Assembly: GCA_030765065.1 (NCBI GenBank) | Contig: CM060990.1 | Coordinates: 500,082,190-500,146,189, forward strand | Origin: Deroplatys truncata | Lineage: Eukaryota > Arthropoda > Insecta > Mantodea > Mantidae | DNA: 64,000 nucleotides | Reading direction: 5' to 3' | Part shown: positions 33,890 to 45,616 of the stretch, in pieces | Layout: every line of letters begins with the position of its first letter | How positions within the stretch are numbered: the stretch's first letter is position 1 | The notes under the pieces: generated by a model | What the model was told of the DNA's origin: nothing | The model's database searches: none | What the model saw: the letters and a program-made list of their open reading frames with translations, nothing else | Translations under genes and position numbers: made by a program

Positions 33890-36182
33890 ATGCCCGGGTT
33901 CGAATTACAAATTCAGCTTCTAATAACTCAGAGACTAATTACGATAAAGACATCAACTAAGGTTTATTACATTAATGTCATTAGATAGTTTCTTGTGAAT
34001 GTATATTTGGGTACATGGTGTCCAGGGTTCGAATACCGATAAAATGTAATTTAATTATAAATTTAATAACTCCTAAACTAATTAAGATAAAGACGCCAAA
34101 TAAACTTTATTGCCTTTATTTTATTAGGTAGTATCTTGTGGATGTGTAATTAGATACCTGACGTTCTGGGTTCGAGCCTAATGTTTAAATCGTCATTATC
34201 TCAGAAACTAAGAGAGGTAGAGGAATTGACCAAAGCATGATTGATAGCTCCTATGATGGGTAATTAATACTGTATATAATTTTCAATCAGTTGTCCTTAC
34301 TTCGAATCCCGATCTTTCAATCACTTACTTATTTTTTCTCTATACTCTAGAATATGTCACTTAGATTGATGCTGTAACTGTATACACAACCTTTAAACAT
34401 ATCAAACTAATATTGTAAATAATTTTGTTTCTGGTGTCCAGGGTTCGAATACCGATAAAATGTAATTTAATTATAAATTTAATAACTTCTAAACTAATTA
34501 AGATAAAGACGCCAAATAAACTTTATTGTCTTTATATTATTAGGTACTATCTTGTGGATGTGTAATTAGATACCTGACGTTCTGGGTTCGATCCTAATTT
34601 TAAATCGTCATTATCTCAGAAATTAAGAGAGGTAGACGAGTGAACCAAAGCATGATTGATAGCTCCTATAAGGGGTAATTAATACTGTATATAATTTTCA
34701 ATCAGTTGTCCTTACTTCGAATCCCGATCTTTCAATCACATACTTATTTTTCTCTATACTCTAGAATATATCACTTAGATTGATGCTGTAACTGTATACA
34801 GCACCTTTAAACATATAAAACTAATATTGTAAATAATTTTGTTTCTGGTGTCCAGGGTTCGAATACCGATAAAATGTAGTTTAATTATAAATTTAATAAC
34901 TTCTAAACTAATTAAGATAAAGACGCCAAATAAACTTTATTGCCTTTATGTTATTAGGTATTATCTTGTGGATGTGTAATTAGATACCTGACGTTCTGGG
35001 TTCGAGCCTAATTTTAAATCGTCATTATCTCAGAAACTAAGAGAGGTAGACGAGTGAACCAAAGCATGATTGATAGCTCCTATGAGGGGTAATTAATACT
35101 GTATATAATTTTCAATCAGTTGTCCTTACTTCGAATCCCGATCTTTCAATCACTTACTTATTTTTCTCTATACTCTAGAATATATCACTTAGATTGATGC
35201 TGTAACTGCATACAGCACCTTTAAACATATCAAACTAATATTGTAAATAATTTTGTTTCTGGTGTCCAGGGTTCGAATACCGATAAAATATAGTTTAATT
35301 ATAAATTTAATAACTTCTAAACTAATTAAGATAAAGAGGCCAAATAAACTTTATTGCCTTTATGTTATTAGGTATTATCTTGTGGATGTGTAATTAGATA
35401 CCTGACGTTCTGGGTTCGAGCCTAATTTTAAATCGTCATTATCTCAGAAACTAAGAGAGGTAGACGAGTGAACCAAAGCATGATTGATAGCTCCTATGAG
35501 GGGTAATTAATACTGTATATAATTTTCAATCAGTTGTCCTTACTTCGAATCCCGATCTTTCAATCACTTACTTATTTTTCTCCATACTCTAGAATATATC
35601 ACTTAGATTGATGCTGTAACTGCATACAGCACCTTTAAACATATCAAAATAATATTGTAAATAATTTTGTTTCTGGTGTCCAGGGTTCGAATACCGATAA
35701 AATGTAATTTAATTATAAATTTAATAACTCCTAAACTAATTAAGATAAAGACGCCAAATAAACTTTATTGCGTTTATGTTACTAGGTAGTATCTTGCGGA
35801 TGTGTAATTAGATACCTGACGTTCTGGGTTCGAGCCTAATGTTTAAATCGTCATTATCTCAGAAACTAAGAGAGGTAGAGGAATTGACCAAAGCATGATT
35901 GATAGCTCCTATGAGGGGCAATTAATACTGTATATAATTTTCAATCAGCTGTCCTTACTTCGAATCCCGATCTTTCAATCACTTACTTATTTTTCTCTAT
36001 ACTTTAGAATATATCACTTAGATTGATGCTGTAAATGCATACAGCACCCTTAAACATATCAAACTAATATTGTAAATAATATTGGTTCTGGTGTCCAGGG
36101 TTCGAATACCGATAAAATGTAATTTAATTATAAATTTAATAACTCCTAAACTAATTAAGATAAAGACGCCAAATAAACTTTT
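33890..36182. repeat. 416-bp higher-order tandem array, left arm (6 sites)
   Basis: The motif GGTGTCCAGGGTTCGAATAC recurs with TTCGA at 34028, 34444, 34857, 35270, 35684 and 36097, a period of 413-416 bp. Inside each unit two further TTCGA sites follow, within CTGGGTTCGAGCC and CTTCGAATCCCG, at spacings of about 143, 130 and 143 bp. Each is followed by a related AT-rich tail, so the unit is itself a trimer of diverged monomers. The TTCGA contexts resemble tRNA B boxes (GGTTCGANTCC). Confidence 0.9.
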
Positions 36183-36800
36183 ATAGGGGAAAGGATGCTC
36201 TCCTGAAACATTAGGTCTCTAGATAGAAGTATTTATAGGGGAGAGATAGGGAATACCAGGGCTGATGCTAGGCTAGTCAGATGCTAAAGGAGGGAGGGAT
36301 ATGCTTTATACGAGAGAGATAGGGAACACAAGGAAAGATGCTATACTAAACAGGACTTGAAGGGTAGAATATGAGCGATATAGCAAACCGAGGAGAGGTA
36401 TTAGGATAGGAGTTTTGAATGATGGAGTAGGCGTTTATATGCGAGAGATAGGGAATACGAGGGTCGATGCTAGGCTAGACGGTGTTGAATGAGGGAATGC
36501 ATCTTATATGAGAGAGGTAGGGGAATATGAGGAGAAGTGCTAGGCTAGTCGGGAAGGTCTGAATGAGAGAGTCTACGTCTATATGGGAAAATATAGGGAA
36601 AACGAAGGTAGGTGCTAGGTTGAGAGAGTCTTCAAGGAGGAAAATGCATTTATATGAGAGCCGTAGGGTATACGAGGAGAGGTGCTAGTCTATACATGGT
36701 TTGAGGATTAGAGTATACGTTTATATGGGAGACATATGGAAAACAGGAGAGATACAAGGATAGACAGAGATTGAAGGAGGAGGAATGTAGGTTTATACTG
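36183..36800. repeat. Minisatellite of the GGGAGAGATAGGGAATACGA family, left arm
   Basis: About nine degenerate units of 60-75 bp with GTTTATATGGGAGA, ATAGGGAATACGAG and GCTAGGCTAGAC. It begins exactly where the 416-bp array breaks off, inside TAAACTTTTATAGGGG. Confidence 0.85.
36187..36225. repeat. GGATGCTCTC...AAACATTAG motif, first of four in the left arm
   Basis: AAAGGATGCTCTCCTGAAAC followed by ATTAGGTCTCTAGA. Related copies lie at 38549-38590, 38759-38785 and 38789-38825 in the same orientation. The set brackets the 2.4-kb block that carries the minisatellite and the genes, and it is mirrored in the right arm. Confidence 0.65.
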
Positions 36801-36809
36801 TAATATAGA

Positions 36810-36945
36810 GAGTAATTCGATTATAAAACTTTTCTCATCCAGCCTTACAACACTTTTTATATACTTAATTTCTAAACCTTACAAACTTTATATTTGTTAA
36901 ACAGTAGTGCGCGAGACGGAGAGGGACAAACAGTATATCGGTTTA
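36810..36945. repeat. Segment shared with the polymerase locus at 63118-63245
   Basis: ATAGAGAGTAATTCGATTAT at 36803, CTTACAACACTTTTTATATA and GAGACGGAGAGGGACAAACA here have close counterparts, in the same order and orientation, just beyond the repeats next to the DNA polymerase remnant. The mirror in the right arm is at about 47095-47220. Confidence 0.75.
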
Positions 36946-37335
36946 CAGTGAAGTATACGTCCTAACCTATTCCCACCTTGTTTGTTCTGGATCTTCTCAT
37001 TGTCTGTCATCTAACGTAACCACGTAACAAGACGTAACACAGGAAATCATACATATGGCACATTAAAAAAAAATTAAGGTATATATAATGAAACATAAAC
37101 AAGTAGACAGAGGGTCGTCGATACATAGAAAACCAGGAGTTGTATGTACTGAGACCATAGATTAGTATAGGCAAACAACAAAGAAGTGAATTTATAGTGT
37201 AAATAGCCTAATATTTTCAAATATTATTATAGTCTAAAAGTATATAACTTAATTATGTATCGAGTATTGAGAAATAAACGTTATTCATTATTCACTAATC
37301 TCAGATCACTGCAATTGTATTGAATCAATTCACAA

Positions 37336-37625
37336 TTGCTAATGCCATTCAACTTTCATTTGTCTCTGATACATAAACAAATTGCAAAATGGAGAAGGAC
37401 GAAAGTAATAAAAAAACTCAGGCAGCAAATTTTAAGAAAGAAGAGAAAGATATATGACCGACATTGTTTTAGAACACAAATTAGTGCTGAAAATAAAATG
37501 ACTGATAGCTCTGCTAAGCGTAAGGAAGAGACATGGAAATAAATTGCAAATGAATACAATTCTAGGTTAGAAAAAGAAGATAAACAACATTCATGTAAAC
37601 CAATTTTTAAAAATCAGTTTAACTG
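37336..37625 (+). pseudogene. Lys-rich frame with a possible Myb/zeste-like helix (left arm)
   Basis: The frame 37336-37542 is strongly basic and ends in KRKEETWK before a TAA. In the same frame IANEYNSRLEKEDKQHS follows. Regulatory-zeste/Myb-SANT-like domains contain a comparable block with a Trp followed by IA.E(Y/F)NS, so a decayed DNA-binding protein is possible. The opposite strand is also open but is just the complement. The mirror at 46686-46397 differs by Ala to Val in ISAENK. Confidence 0.25.
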
Positions 37626-37674
37626 AATACATGTAAAAAAACATATCACTTTACAAAAAGTAATGCAGACAACA

Positions 37675-37680
37675 TTTATT
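37675..37680 (-). terminator. Poly(A) signal AATAAA of the left gene pair
   Basis: On the minus strand AATAAA lies about 50 bp after the stop of the 69-aa frame. It is mirrored at 46342-46347. Confidence 0.5.
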
Positions 37681-37731
37681 TTTATAAACATTATCCTATT
37701 ACATTCCTTTACAAAAAACCATACATATTTC

Positions 37732-37941
37732 CTAAAGGCAAAGGTGATAGTCTAGACATTCTAAACACTCAGTTATATAATCATATACATCACACAGAAA
37801 GAGACCATCATTATCAGTAAAAAAACTAAACATCTCAACAATGTCTGAATGATGTATTTTATAAGTACAAGTTTTTTGATATTTCAAAGTTCCTGTTATC
37901 CATGGCAGTAATTGATTAACACAATTTCTCGATCCTGTCAT
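37732..37941 (-). CDS. Conserved 69-aa protein, second frame of the pair (left arm)
   Basis: It starts with the ATG that overlaps the TGA of the upstream 155-aa frame (ATGA, four bases). The protein is identical to the right-arm copy. It contains several Cys near the end (ITECLECLDYHLCL) and acidic stretches (FFTDNDGLF). There is no signal peptide. A four-base stop-start overlap is rare in insect genes and common in compact viral or transposon transcripts, where it allows reinitiation. I do not recognise the family. Confidence 0.5.
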   Translation of the reverse strand: MTGSRNCVNQLLPWITGTLKYQKTCTYKIHHSDIVEMFSFFTDNDGLFLCDVYDYITECLECLDYHLCL

Positions 37942-38405
37942 GCTATAACTTTAGATGCTTTCAGCTTACTTATAATTTCCTCAATCTCTTGTGTGTGTCT
38001 ATTATTACCAGCATCCCTCGACGCAATTAGTAACCTCAATATATTTACTAGTCTATTCGGATTTTCAAGCGTTGATATCACTGAATCATCATCATATAAA
38101 GATTTCATATTCTCGCAACTTCCGATGTATCCAGATTTTTCACCAACAGTAGTCTCCAGTGAAGGACAGAGGCTTGATACGGTATAACATTCCCCTCTAT
38201 ACATCTTCGGATCTTCAAGTGCAGGTGAGAGAGTCGATTCAGTATAACATGTTGCTCTATGAAACTTAAATCTTGACAAAGAACGATTCTTAAAAATCCG
38301 CCTGCATACACAGCATCTAATAACGCGTTTTCCTCCATGTGTAATGTATGAAAAATCGAGTTTCTCATTCGTCAGTTGCACAGATTTTCTCGGGCAGTAG
38401 CTCAT
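37938..38405 (-). CDS. C2HC-finger protein, 155 aa (left arm copy)
   Basis: This is the same gene as at 45617-46084 with one residue difference (Leu instead of Ser at 103). Residues 31-53 form a finger C31-x2-C34-x14-H49-x3-C53. A C-terminal helix-like segment (LVNILRLL, then EEIISKLK) follows. The gene is open from ATG to TGA with no break. Upstream on the minus strand is a TATA-like element (38501-38492). Full discussion is under the right-arm copy. Confidence 0.6.
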   Translation of the reverse strand: MSYCPRKSVQLTNEKLDFSYITHGGKRVIRCCVCRRIFKNRSLSRFKFHRATCYTESTLSPALEDPKMYRGECYTVSSLCPSLETTVGEKSGYIGSCENMKSLYDDDSVISTLENPNRLVNILRLLIASRDAGNNRHTQEIEEIISKLKASKVIA

Positions 38406-38491
38406 GCTAAAACTAAAAGAAATTAAATGAATACGTGAATGCTAACGCTCGAAGGAATTAAAAGCGAATGAATGAATTCATAACACGCACC

Positions 38492-38501
38492 TATGTATAT
38501 A
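38492..38501 (-). promoter_or_regulatory. TATA-like box upstream of the left C2HC gene
   Basis: TATATACATA on the minus strand, about 90 bp before the ATG at 38405. It is mirrored at 45521-45530. Confidence 0.35.
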
Positions 38502-38548
38502 TCCAGGATGAGGACGACGGAGGGAATTGCGATCAATGCATAGCAGGG

Positions 38549-38825
38549 AGAAAGGATACTCTCTTGAAACATTAGTCATCTAGACAACTATTGTTCACGG
38601 AGCCTGTAGACGTCAGGTTGAATGGGACAGACCTCAGGTTCAAATCTTTAAGGGCACGGACCCAGCCTTTTGCCTGTCATGTATACTAAACCATCCTAAC
38701 AGCGTAACATTACGTTACAACGACACGTAACCAGAACATGGAGAGTGCGAGCATGGAAAAAAGGATGCTCTCTGGGAACATTACTGGAAAAGGATGCTCT
38801 CTGGAAACACTAGTCATCCACACAA
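38549..38825. repeat. Three further GGATGCTCTC...AAACATTAG motifs (left arm)
   Basis: GGATACTCTCTTGAAACATT (38556), GGATGCTCTCTGGGAACATT (38763) and GGATGCTCTCTGGAAACACT (38791), two of them followed by AGTCATC and a CACAAC/GACAAC tail. They lie between the C2HC gene promoter and the 21-bp array. Confidence 0.7.
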
Positions 38826-38954
38826 CGGGTTGTCCCTAACATTTCCAGATTTCGGGTCGTTCAACATCGTGACGCGCCCCTGTCATCTACATTTCGACGA
38901 AATTTTACCTCCTGAATTAAAGTTTGGTGATCTGTATAGACCTGTACAACATGC

Positions 38955-41673
38955 ATTACGCTATGTAACAGACTCATCACGTTATGTAACAACACGATCA
39001 CGCTAGGTAACAACATGTTCACGCTATGTAACAACATGATCACGCTATGTAACAACATGATCACGCTATGTAACAACATGATCACGCCATGTAACAACAT
39101 GATCACGCTATGTAACAACATGATCACGCTATGTAACAACATGATCACGCTATGTAACAACATGACCACGCTATGTAACAAAACGATCAAGCTATGTAAC
39201 AACTGATCACGCTATGTAACAACATGATCATGCTATGTAACAACCTGAGCACGCTATGTAACAACATGATCACGCTATGTAACAAACTGAGTACGCTATG
39301 TAACAACATGATCACGCCATGTAACAACTGATCACGCTATGTAACAACATGCTCAAGCTATGTAACAACTGATCACGCTATGTAACAACATGATCACGCT
39401 ATGTAACAACCTGAGCACGCTATGTAACAATCTGATCACGTTATGTAACAACTGATCACGCTATGTAACAACATGATCACGCTATGTAACAACATGATCA
39501 CGCTATGTAACAACATGATCACGCTATGTAACAACATGTTCACGCTATGTAACAACATGACCACGCTATGTAACAAAACGATCACGCTATGTAACAACAC
39601 GATCACGCTATGTACAACACGATCACGCAATGTAACAACTGATCACGCTATGTAACAACCTGATCAAGCTATGTAACAACTGATCACGCTATGTAACAAC
39701 ACGATCACGCTATGTAACAACCTGAGCACGCTATGTAACAACATGATCACGCTATGTAACAACCTGAGTACGCTATGTAACAACATGATCACGCCATGTA
39801 ACAACTGATCACGCTATGTAACAACATGCTCAAGCTATGTAACAACTGATCACGCTATGTAACAACACGATCACGCTATGTAACAACCTGATCAAGCTAT
39901 GTAACAACATGATCACGCTATGTAACAACCTGAGTACGCTATGTAACAACATGATCACGCCATGTAACAACTGATCACGCTATGTAACAACATGCTCAAG
40001 CTATGTAACAACATGTTCACGCTATGTAACAACATGATCACGCTATGTAACAACATGTTCACGCTATGTAACAACATGATCACGCTATGTAACAACATGA
40101 CCACACTATGTAACAACATGATCACGCTATGTAACAAAACGATCAAGCTATGTAACAACACGATCACGCTATGTAACAACCTGATCAAGCTATGTAACAA
40201 CTGATTACGCTATGTAACAACCTGAGCACGCTATGTAACAACCTGATCACGCTATGTAACAACTGATCACGCTATGTAACAACATGCTCAAGCTATGTAA
40301 CAACATGATCACGCTATGTAACAACATGTTCACGCTATGTAACAACATGTTCACGCTATGTAACAACATGATCACGCTATGTAACAACATGACCACACTA
40401 TGTAACAACATGATCATGCTATGTAACAAAACGATCAAGCTATGTAACAACATGATCACGCTATGTAACAAAACGGTCAAGCTATGTAACAACCTGAGCA
40501 CGCTATGTAACAACATGTTCACGCTATGTAACAACATGATCACGTTATGTAACAACATGATCACGCTATGTAACAACATGATCACGCTATGTAACAAAAC
40601 GATCAAGCTATGTAACAACCTGAGCACGCTGTGTAACAACATGTTCACGCTATGTAACAACATGAACACGCTATGTAACAATACGATCACGCTATGTAAC
40701 AATCTGATTACGCTATGTACCAACTGATAACGCTATGTAACAACATGATCACGCTATGTAACAACCTGAGCACGTTATGTAACAACATGACTACGCTATG
40801 TAACAAAACGATCACGCTATGTAACAACTGATCACGCTATGTAACAACCTGAGCACGCTATGTAACAACATGACCACGCTATGTAACAAAACGATCACGC
40901 TATGTAACAACTGATCACGCTATGTAACAACCTGAGCACGCTATGTAACAACCTGAGCACGCTATGTAACAATACGATCATGCTATGTAACAACCTGATC
41001 ACGCTATGTAACAACCTGATTACGCTATGTAACAACTGATCACGCTATGTAACAACATGATCACGCCATGTAACAACCTGAGCACGCTATGTAACAACAT
41101 GATCACGCTATGTAACAACATGAACACGCTATGTAACAATACGATCACGCTATGTAACAATCTGATTACTATGTAACAACGGATCACGCTATGTAACAAC
41201 ATGATCACGCTATGTAACAACCTGAGCACGCTATGTAACATCATGATCACGCTATGTAACAACCTGATCACGCTATGTAACAACATGCTCACGCTATGTA
41301 ACAACTGATCACGCTATGTAACAACATGATCACGCTATGTAACAACCTGAGCACGCTATGTAACAACATGATCACGCTATGTAACAACATGTTCACGCTA
41401 TGTAACAACACGATCACGCTATGTAACAACACGATCACGCTATGTAACAACATGGACACGCTATGTAACAACATGAACACGCTATGTAACAATACGATCA
41501 AGCTATGTAACAACCTGAGCACGCTATGTAACAACATGATCACGCTATGTAACAACATGAACACTCTATGTAACAACCTGAGCATGCTATGTAACAACAT
41601 GATCACGCTATGTAACAACCTAATCACGCTATGTAACATGATCACGCTATGTAACAACATGATCACGCTATGT
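38955..41673. repeat. 21-bp tandem array, left arm, about 130 copies
   Basis: The unit core is CACGCTATGTAACAAC followed by a variable ATGAT/CTGAG/ACGAT/ATGTT. Most units are 21 bp; the AACTGAT variant is 20 bp. The array lies 550-600 bp from the 5' end of the C2HC gene. Open frames on both strands (MITLCNN and LHSVIML repeated) exist only because 21 bp equals seven codons. There are no unique spacers. Confidence 0.97.
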
Positions 41674-41689
41674 AAATAGGGTGGACCAT

Positions 41690-42020
41690 TTAAGTTGAGG
41701 CTATACAATATATCCAAAACTAAGCGTTGTAGAAAGAAATGTCTTTAATAAACTTGACTGATATTATGGCGAAAGTAAATGCTGCTAGTCGTATTTCGTT
41801 TGGAGGCCGTTATGAGGGTCATTTTGGGTCAATTTATTTTTTTAAATGGGAACCTACAATTAGGGTCCCATTTAAAAAGACCCTGAAATGACCCTCACTA
41901 CGTCCTCCAAACGAAATACGACTAGCAGCATTTACTTTCGCCATAATATCAGTCAAGTTTATTAAAGACATTTCTTTCTACAACGCTTAGTTTTGGATAT
42001 ATTGTATAGCCTCAACTTAA
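41690..42020. repeat. Central hairpin of the palindrome
   Basis: The two arms meet with only about six unpaired bases near 41857, within AAATGGGAACCTAC and its inverted partner AGGGTCCCATTTAA. The left side has about seven extra T/A bases close to the tip, so the centre is slightly asymmetric. The inverted core contains repeated GGGTC/GACCC blocks and is not found in the flanking arrays. Confidence 0.9.
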
Positions 42021-42036
42021 ATGGTCCACCCTATTT

Positions 42037-45000
42037 ACATAGCGTGATCATGTTGTTACATAGCGTGATCATGTTACATAGCGTGATTAGGTTGTTACAT
42101 AGCGTGATCATGTTGTTACATAGCATGCTCAGGTTGTTACATAGAGTGTTCATGTTGTTACATAGCGTGATCATGTTGTTACATAGCGTGCTCAGGTTGT
42201 TACATAGCTTGATCGTATTGTTACATAGCGTGTTCATGTTGTTACATAGCGTGTCCATGTTGTTACATAGCGTGATCGTGTTGTTACATAGCGTGATCGT
42301 GTTGTTACACAGCGTGAACATGTTGTTACATAGCGTGATCATGTTGTTACATAGCGTGCTCAGGTTGTTACATAGCGTGATCATGTTGTTACATAGCGTG
42401 ATCAGTTGTTACATAGCGTGAGCATGTTGTTACATAGCGTGATCAGGTTGTTACATAGCGTGATCATGATGTTACATAGCGTGCTCAGGTTGTTACATAG
42501 CGTGATCATGTTGTTACATAGCGTGATCCGTTGTTACATAGTAATCAGATTGTTACATAGCGTGATCGTATTGTTACATAGCGTGTTCATGTTGTTACAT
42601 AGCGTGATCATGTTGTTACATAGCGTGCTCAGGTTGTTACATGGCGTGATCATGTTGTTACATAGCGTGATCAGTTGTTACATAGCGTAATCAGGTTGTT
42701 ACATAGCGTGATCAGGTTGTTACATAGCATGATCGTATTGTTACATAGCGTGCTCAGGTTGTTACATAGCGTGCTCAGGTTGTTACATAGCGTGATCAGT
42801 TGTTACATAGCGTGATCGTTTTGTTACATAGCGTGGTCATGGTGTTACATAGCGTGCTCAGGTTGTTACATAGCGTGATCAGTTGTTACATAGCGTGATC
42901 GTTTTGTTACATAGCGTAGTCATGTTGTTACATAACGTGCTCAGGTTGTTACATAGCGTGATCATGTTGTTACATAGCGTTATCAGTTGGTACATAGCGT
43001 AATCAGATTGTTACATAGCGTGATCGTATTGTTACATAGCGTGTTCATGTTGTTACATAGCGTGAACATGTTGTTACACAGCGTGCTCAGGTTGTTACAT
43101 AGCTTGATCGTTTTGTTACATAGCGTGATCATGTTGTTACATAGCGTGATCATGTTGTTACATAACGTGATCATGTTGTTACATAGCGTGAACATGTTGT
43201 TACATAGCGTGCTCAGGTTGTTACATAGCTTGACCGTTTTGTTATATAGCGTGATCATGTTGTTACATAGCTTGATCGTTTTGTTACATAGCATGATCAT
43301 GTTGTTACATAGTGTGGTCATGTTGTTACATAGCGTGATCATGTTGTTACATAGCGTGAACATGTTGTTACATAGCGTGAACATGTTGTTACATAGCGTG
43401 ATCATGTTGTTACATAGCTTGAGCATGTTGTTACATAGCGTGATCAGTTGTTACATACCGTGATCAGGTTGTTACATAGCGTGCTCAGGTTGTTACATAG
43501 CGTGATCAGTTGTTACATAGCTTGATCAGGTTGTTACATAGCGTGATCGTGTTGTTACATAGCTTGATCGTTTTGTTACATAGCGTGATCATGTTGTTAC
43601 ATAGTGTGGTCATGTTGTTACATAGCGTGATCATGTTGTTACATAGCGTGAACATGTTGTTACATAGCGTGATCATGTTGTTACATAGCGTGAACATGTT
43701 GTTACATAGCTTGAGCATGTTGTTACATAGCGTGATCAGTTGTTACATGGCGTGATCATGTTGTTACATAGCGTACTCAGGTTGTTACATAGCGTGATCA
43801 TGTTGTTACATAGCTTGATCAGGTTGTTACATAGCGTGATCGTGTTGTTACATAGCGTGATCAGTTGTTACATAGCTTGAGCATGTTGTTACATAGCGTG
43901 ATCAGTTGTTACATGGCGTGATCATGTTGTTACATAGCGTACTCAGGTTGTTACATAGCGTGATCATGTTGTTACATAGCGTGCTCAAGTTGTTACATAG
44001 CATGATCGTGTTGTTACATAGCGTGATCAGTTGTTACATAGCTTGATCAGGTTGTTACATAGCGTGATCAGTTGTTACATTGCGTGATCGTGTTGTACAT
44101 AGCGTGATCGTGTTGTTACATAGCGTGATCGTTTTGTTACATAGCGTGGTCATGTTGTTACATAGCGTGATCATGTTGTTACATAGCGTGATCATGTTGT
44201 TACATAGCGTGATCATGTTGTTACATGGCGTGATCATGTTGTTACATAGCGTACTCAGGTTGTTACATAGCGTGATCATGTTGTTACATAGCGTGCTCAG
44301 GTTGTTACATAGCGTGATCGTGTTGTTACATAGCGTGATCAGTTGTTACATAGCTTGATCAGGTTGTTACATAGCGTGATCAGTTGTTACATTGCGTGAT
44401 CGTGTTGTACATAGCGTGATCGTGTTGTTACATAGCGTGATCGTTTTGTTACATAGCGTGGTCATGTTGTTACATAGCGTGAACATGTTGTTACATAGCG
44501 TGATCATGTTGTTACATAGCGTGATCATGTTGTTACATAGCGTGATCATGTTGTTACATAGCGTGATCAGTTGTTACATAACGTGATCAGATTGTTACAT
44601 AGCGTGCTCAGGTTGTTACATAGCGTGATCATGTTGTTACATAGCGTGATCAGTTGTTACATAGCTTGAGCATGTTGTTACATAGCGTGATCAGTTGTTA
44701 CATGGCGTGATCATGTTGTTACATAGCGTACTCAGTTTGTTACATAGCGTGATCATGTTGTTACATAGCGTGCTCAGGTTGTTACATAGCATGATCATGT
44801 TGTTACATAGCGTGATCAGTTGTTACATAGCTTGATCGTTTTGTTACATAGCGTGGTCATGTTGTTACATAGCGTGATCATGTTGTTACATAGCGTGATC
44901 ATGTTGTTACATAGCGTGATCATGTTGTTACATGGCGTGATCATGTTGTTACATAGCGTGATCATGTTGTTACATAGCGTGATCATGTTGTTACATAGCG

Positions 45001-45066
45001 TGAACATGTTGTTACCTAGCGTGATCGTGTTGTTACATAACGTGATGAGTCTGTTACATAGCGTAA
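42037..45066. repeat. 21-bp tandem array, right arm, about 145 copies
   Basis: It reads GTTGTTACATAGCGTG plus a variable part on the plus strand, the inverse of the left array. Its outer half contains blocks, such as the duplicated segment around 44090-44400, that make it longer than the left array. Unit order near the centre is the same in both arms. Confidence 0.97.
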
Positions 45067-45520
45067 TGCATGTTGTACAGGTCTATACAGATCACCAAAC
45101 TTTAATTCAGGAGGTAAAATTTCGTCGAAATGTAGATGACAGGGGCGCGTCACGATGTTGAACGACCCGAAATCTGGAAATGTTAGGGACAACCCGTTGT
45201 GTGGATGACTAGTGTTTCCAGAGAGCATCCTTTTCCAGTAATGTTCCCAGAGAGCATCCTTTTTTCCATGCTCGCACTCGCCATGTTCTGGTTACGTGTC
45301 GTTGTAACGTAATGTTACGCTGTTAGGATGGTTTAGTATACATGACAGGCAAAAGGCTGGGTCCGTGCCCTTAAAGATTTGAACCTGAGGTCTGTCCCAT
45401 TCAACCTGACGTCTACAGGCTCCGTGAACAATAGTTGTCTAGATGACTAATGTTTCAAGAGAGTATCCTTTCTCCCTGCTATGCATTGATCGCAATTCCC
45501 TCCGTCGTCCTCATCCTGGA

Positions 45521-45530
45521 TATATACATA
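45521..45530 (+). promoter_or_regulatory. TATA-like box upstream of the right C2HC gene
   Basis: TATATACATA lies 87 bp before the ATG at 45617. The spacing would fit a short 5' leader. Confidence 0.35.
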
Positions 45531-45616
45531 GGTGCGTGTTATGAATTCATTCATTCGCTTTTAATTCCTTCGAGCGTTAGCATTCACGTATTCATTTAAT
45601 TTCTTTTAGTTTTAGC

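Larger units (their letters stand above)
33140..41852. repeat. Left arm of the giant palindrome
   Basis: This 8.7-kb segment recurs in inverted orientation at 41860-51695. From outside to centre it holds GC boxes, a 416-bp higher-order array, a minisatellite, a Myb-like frame, the C2HC gene pair and a 21-bp array. By eye the inner parts are almost identical to the right arm. Inside 37938-38405 the encoded proteins differ by one residue. The arm is shorter than the right one mainly because it has two fewer 416-bp units and fewer 21-bp units. Confidence 0.95.

Noticed and set aside
33890-36182. tRNA genes in the 416-bp repeats
   Set aside because: Only B-box-like TTCGA cores are present. No A box at the right distance, acceptor stem or anticodon arm can be drawn.
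38955-45066. CRISPR-like array or long repeat protein (MITLCNN / LHSVIML frames)
   Set aside because: The units are contiguous 21-bp repeats with no unique spacers, in eukaryotic DNA. The open frames exist on both strands only because 21 bp is seven codons, and 20-bp variants break them.
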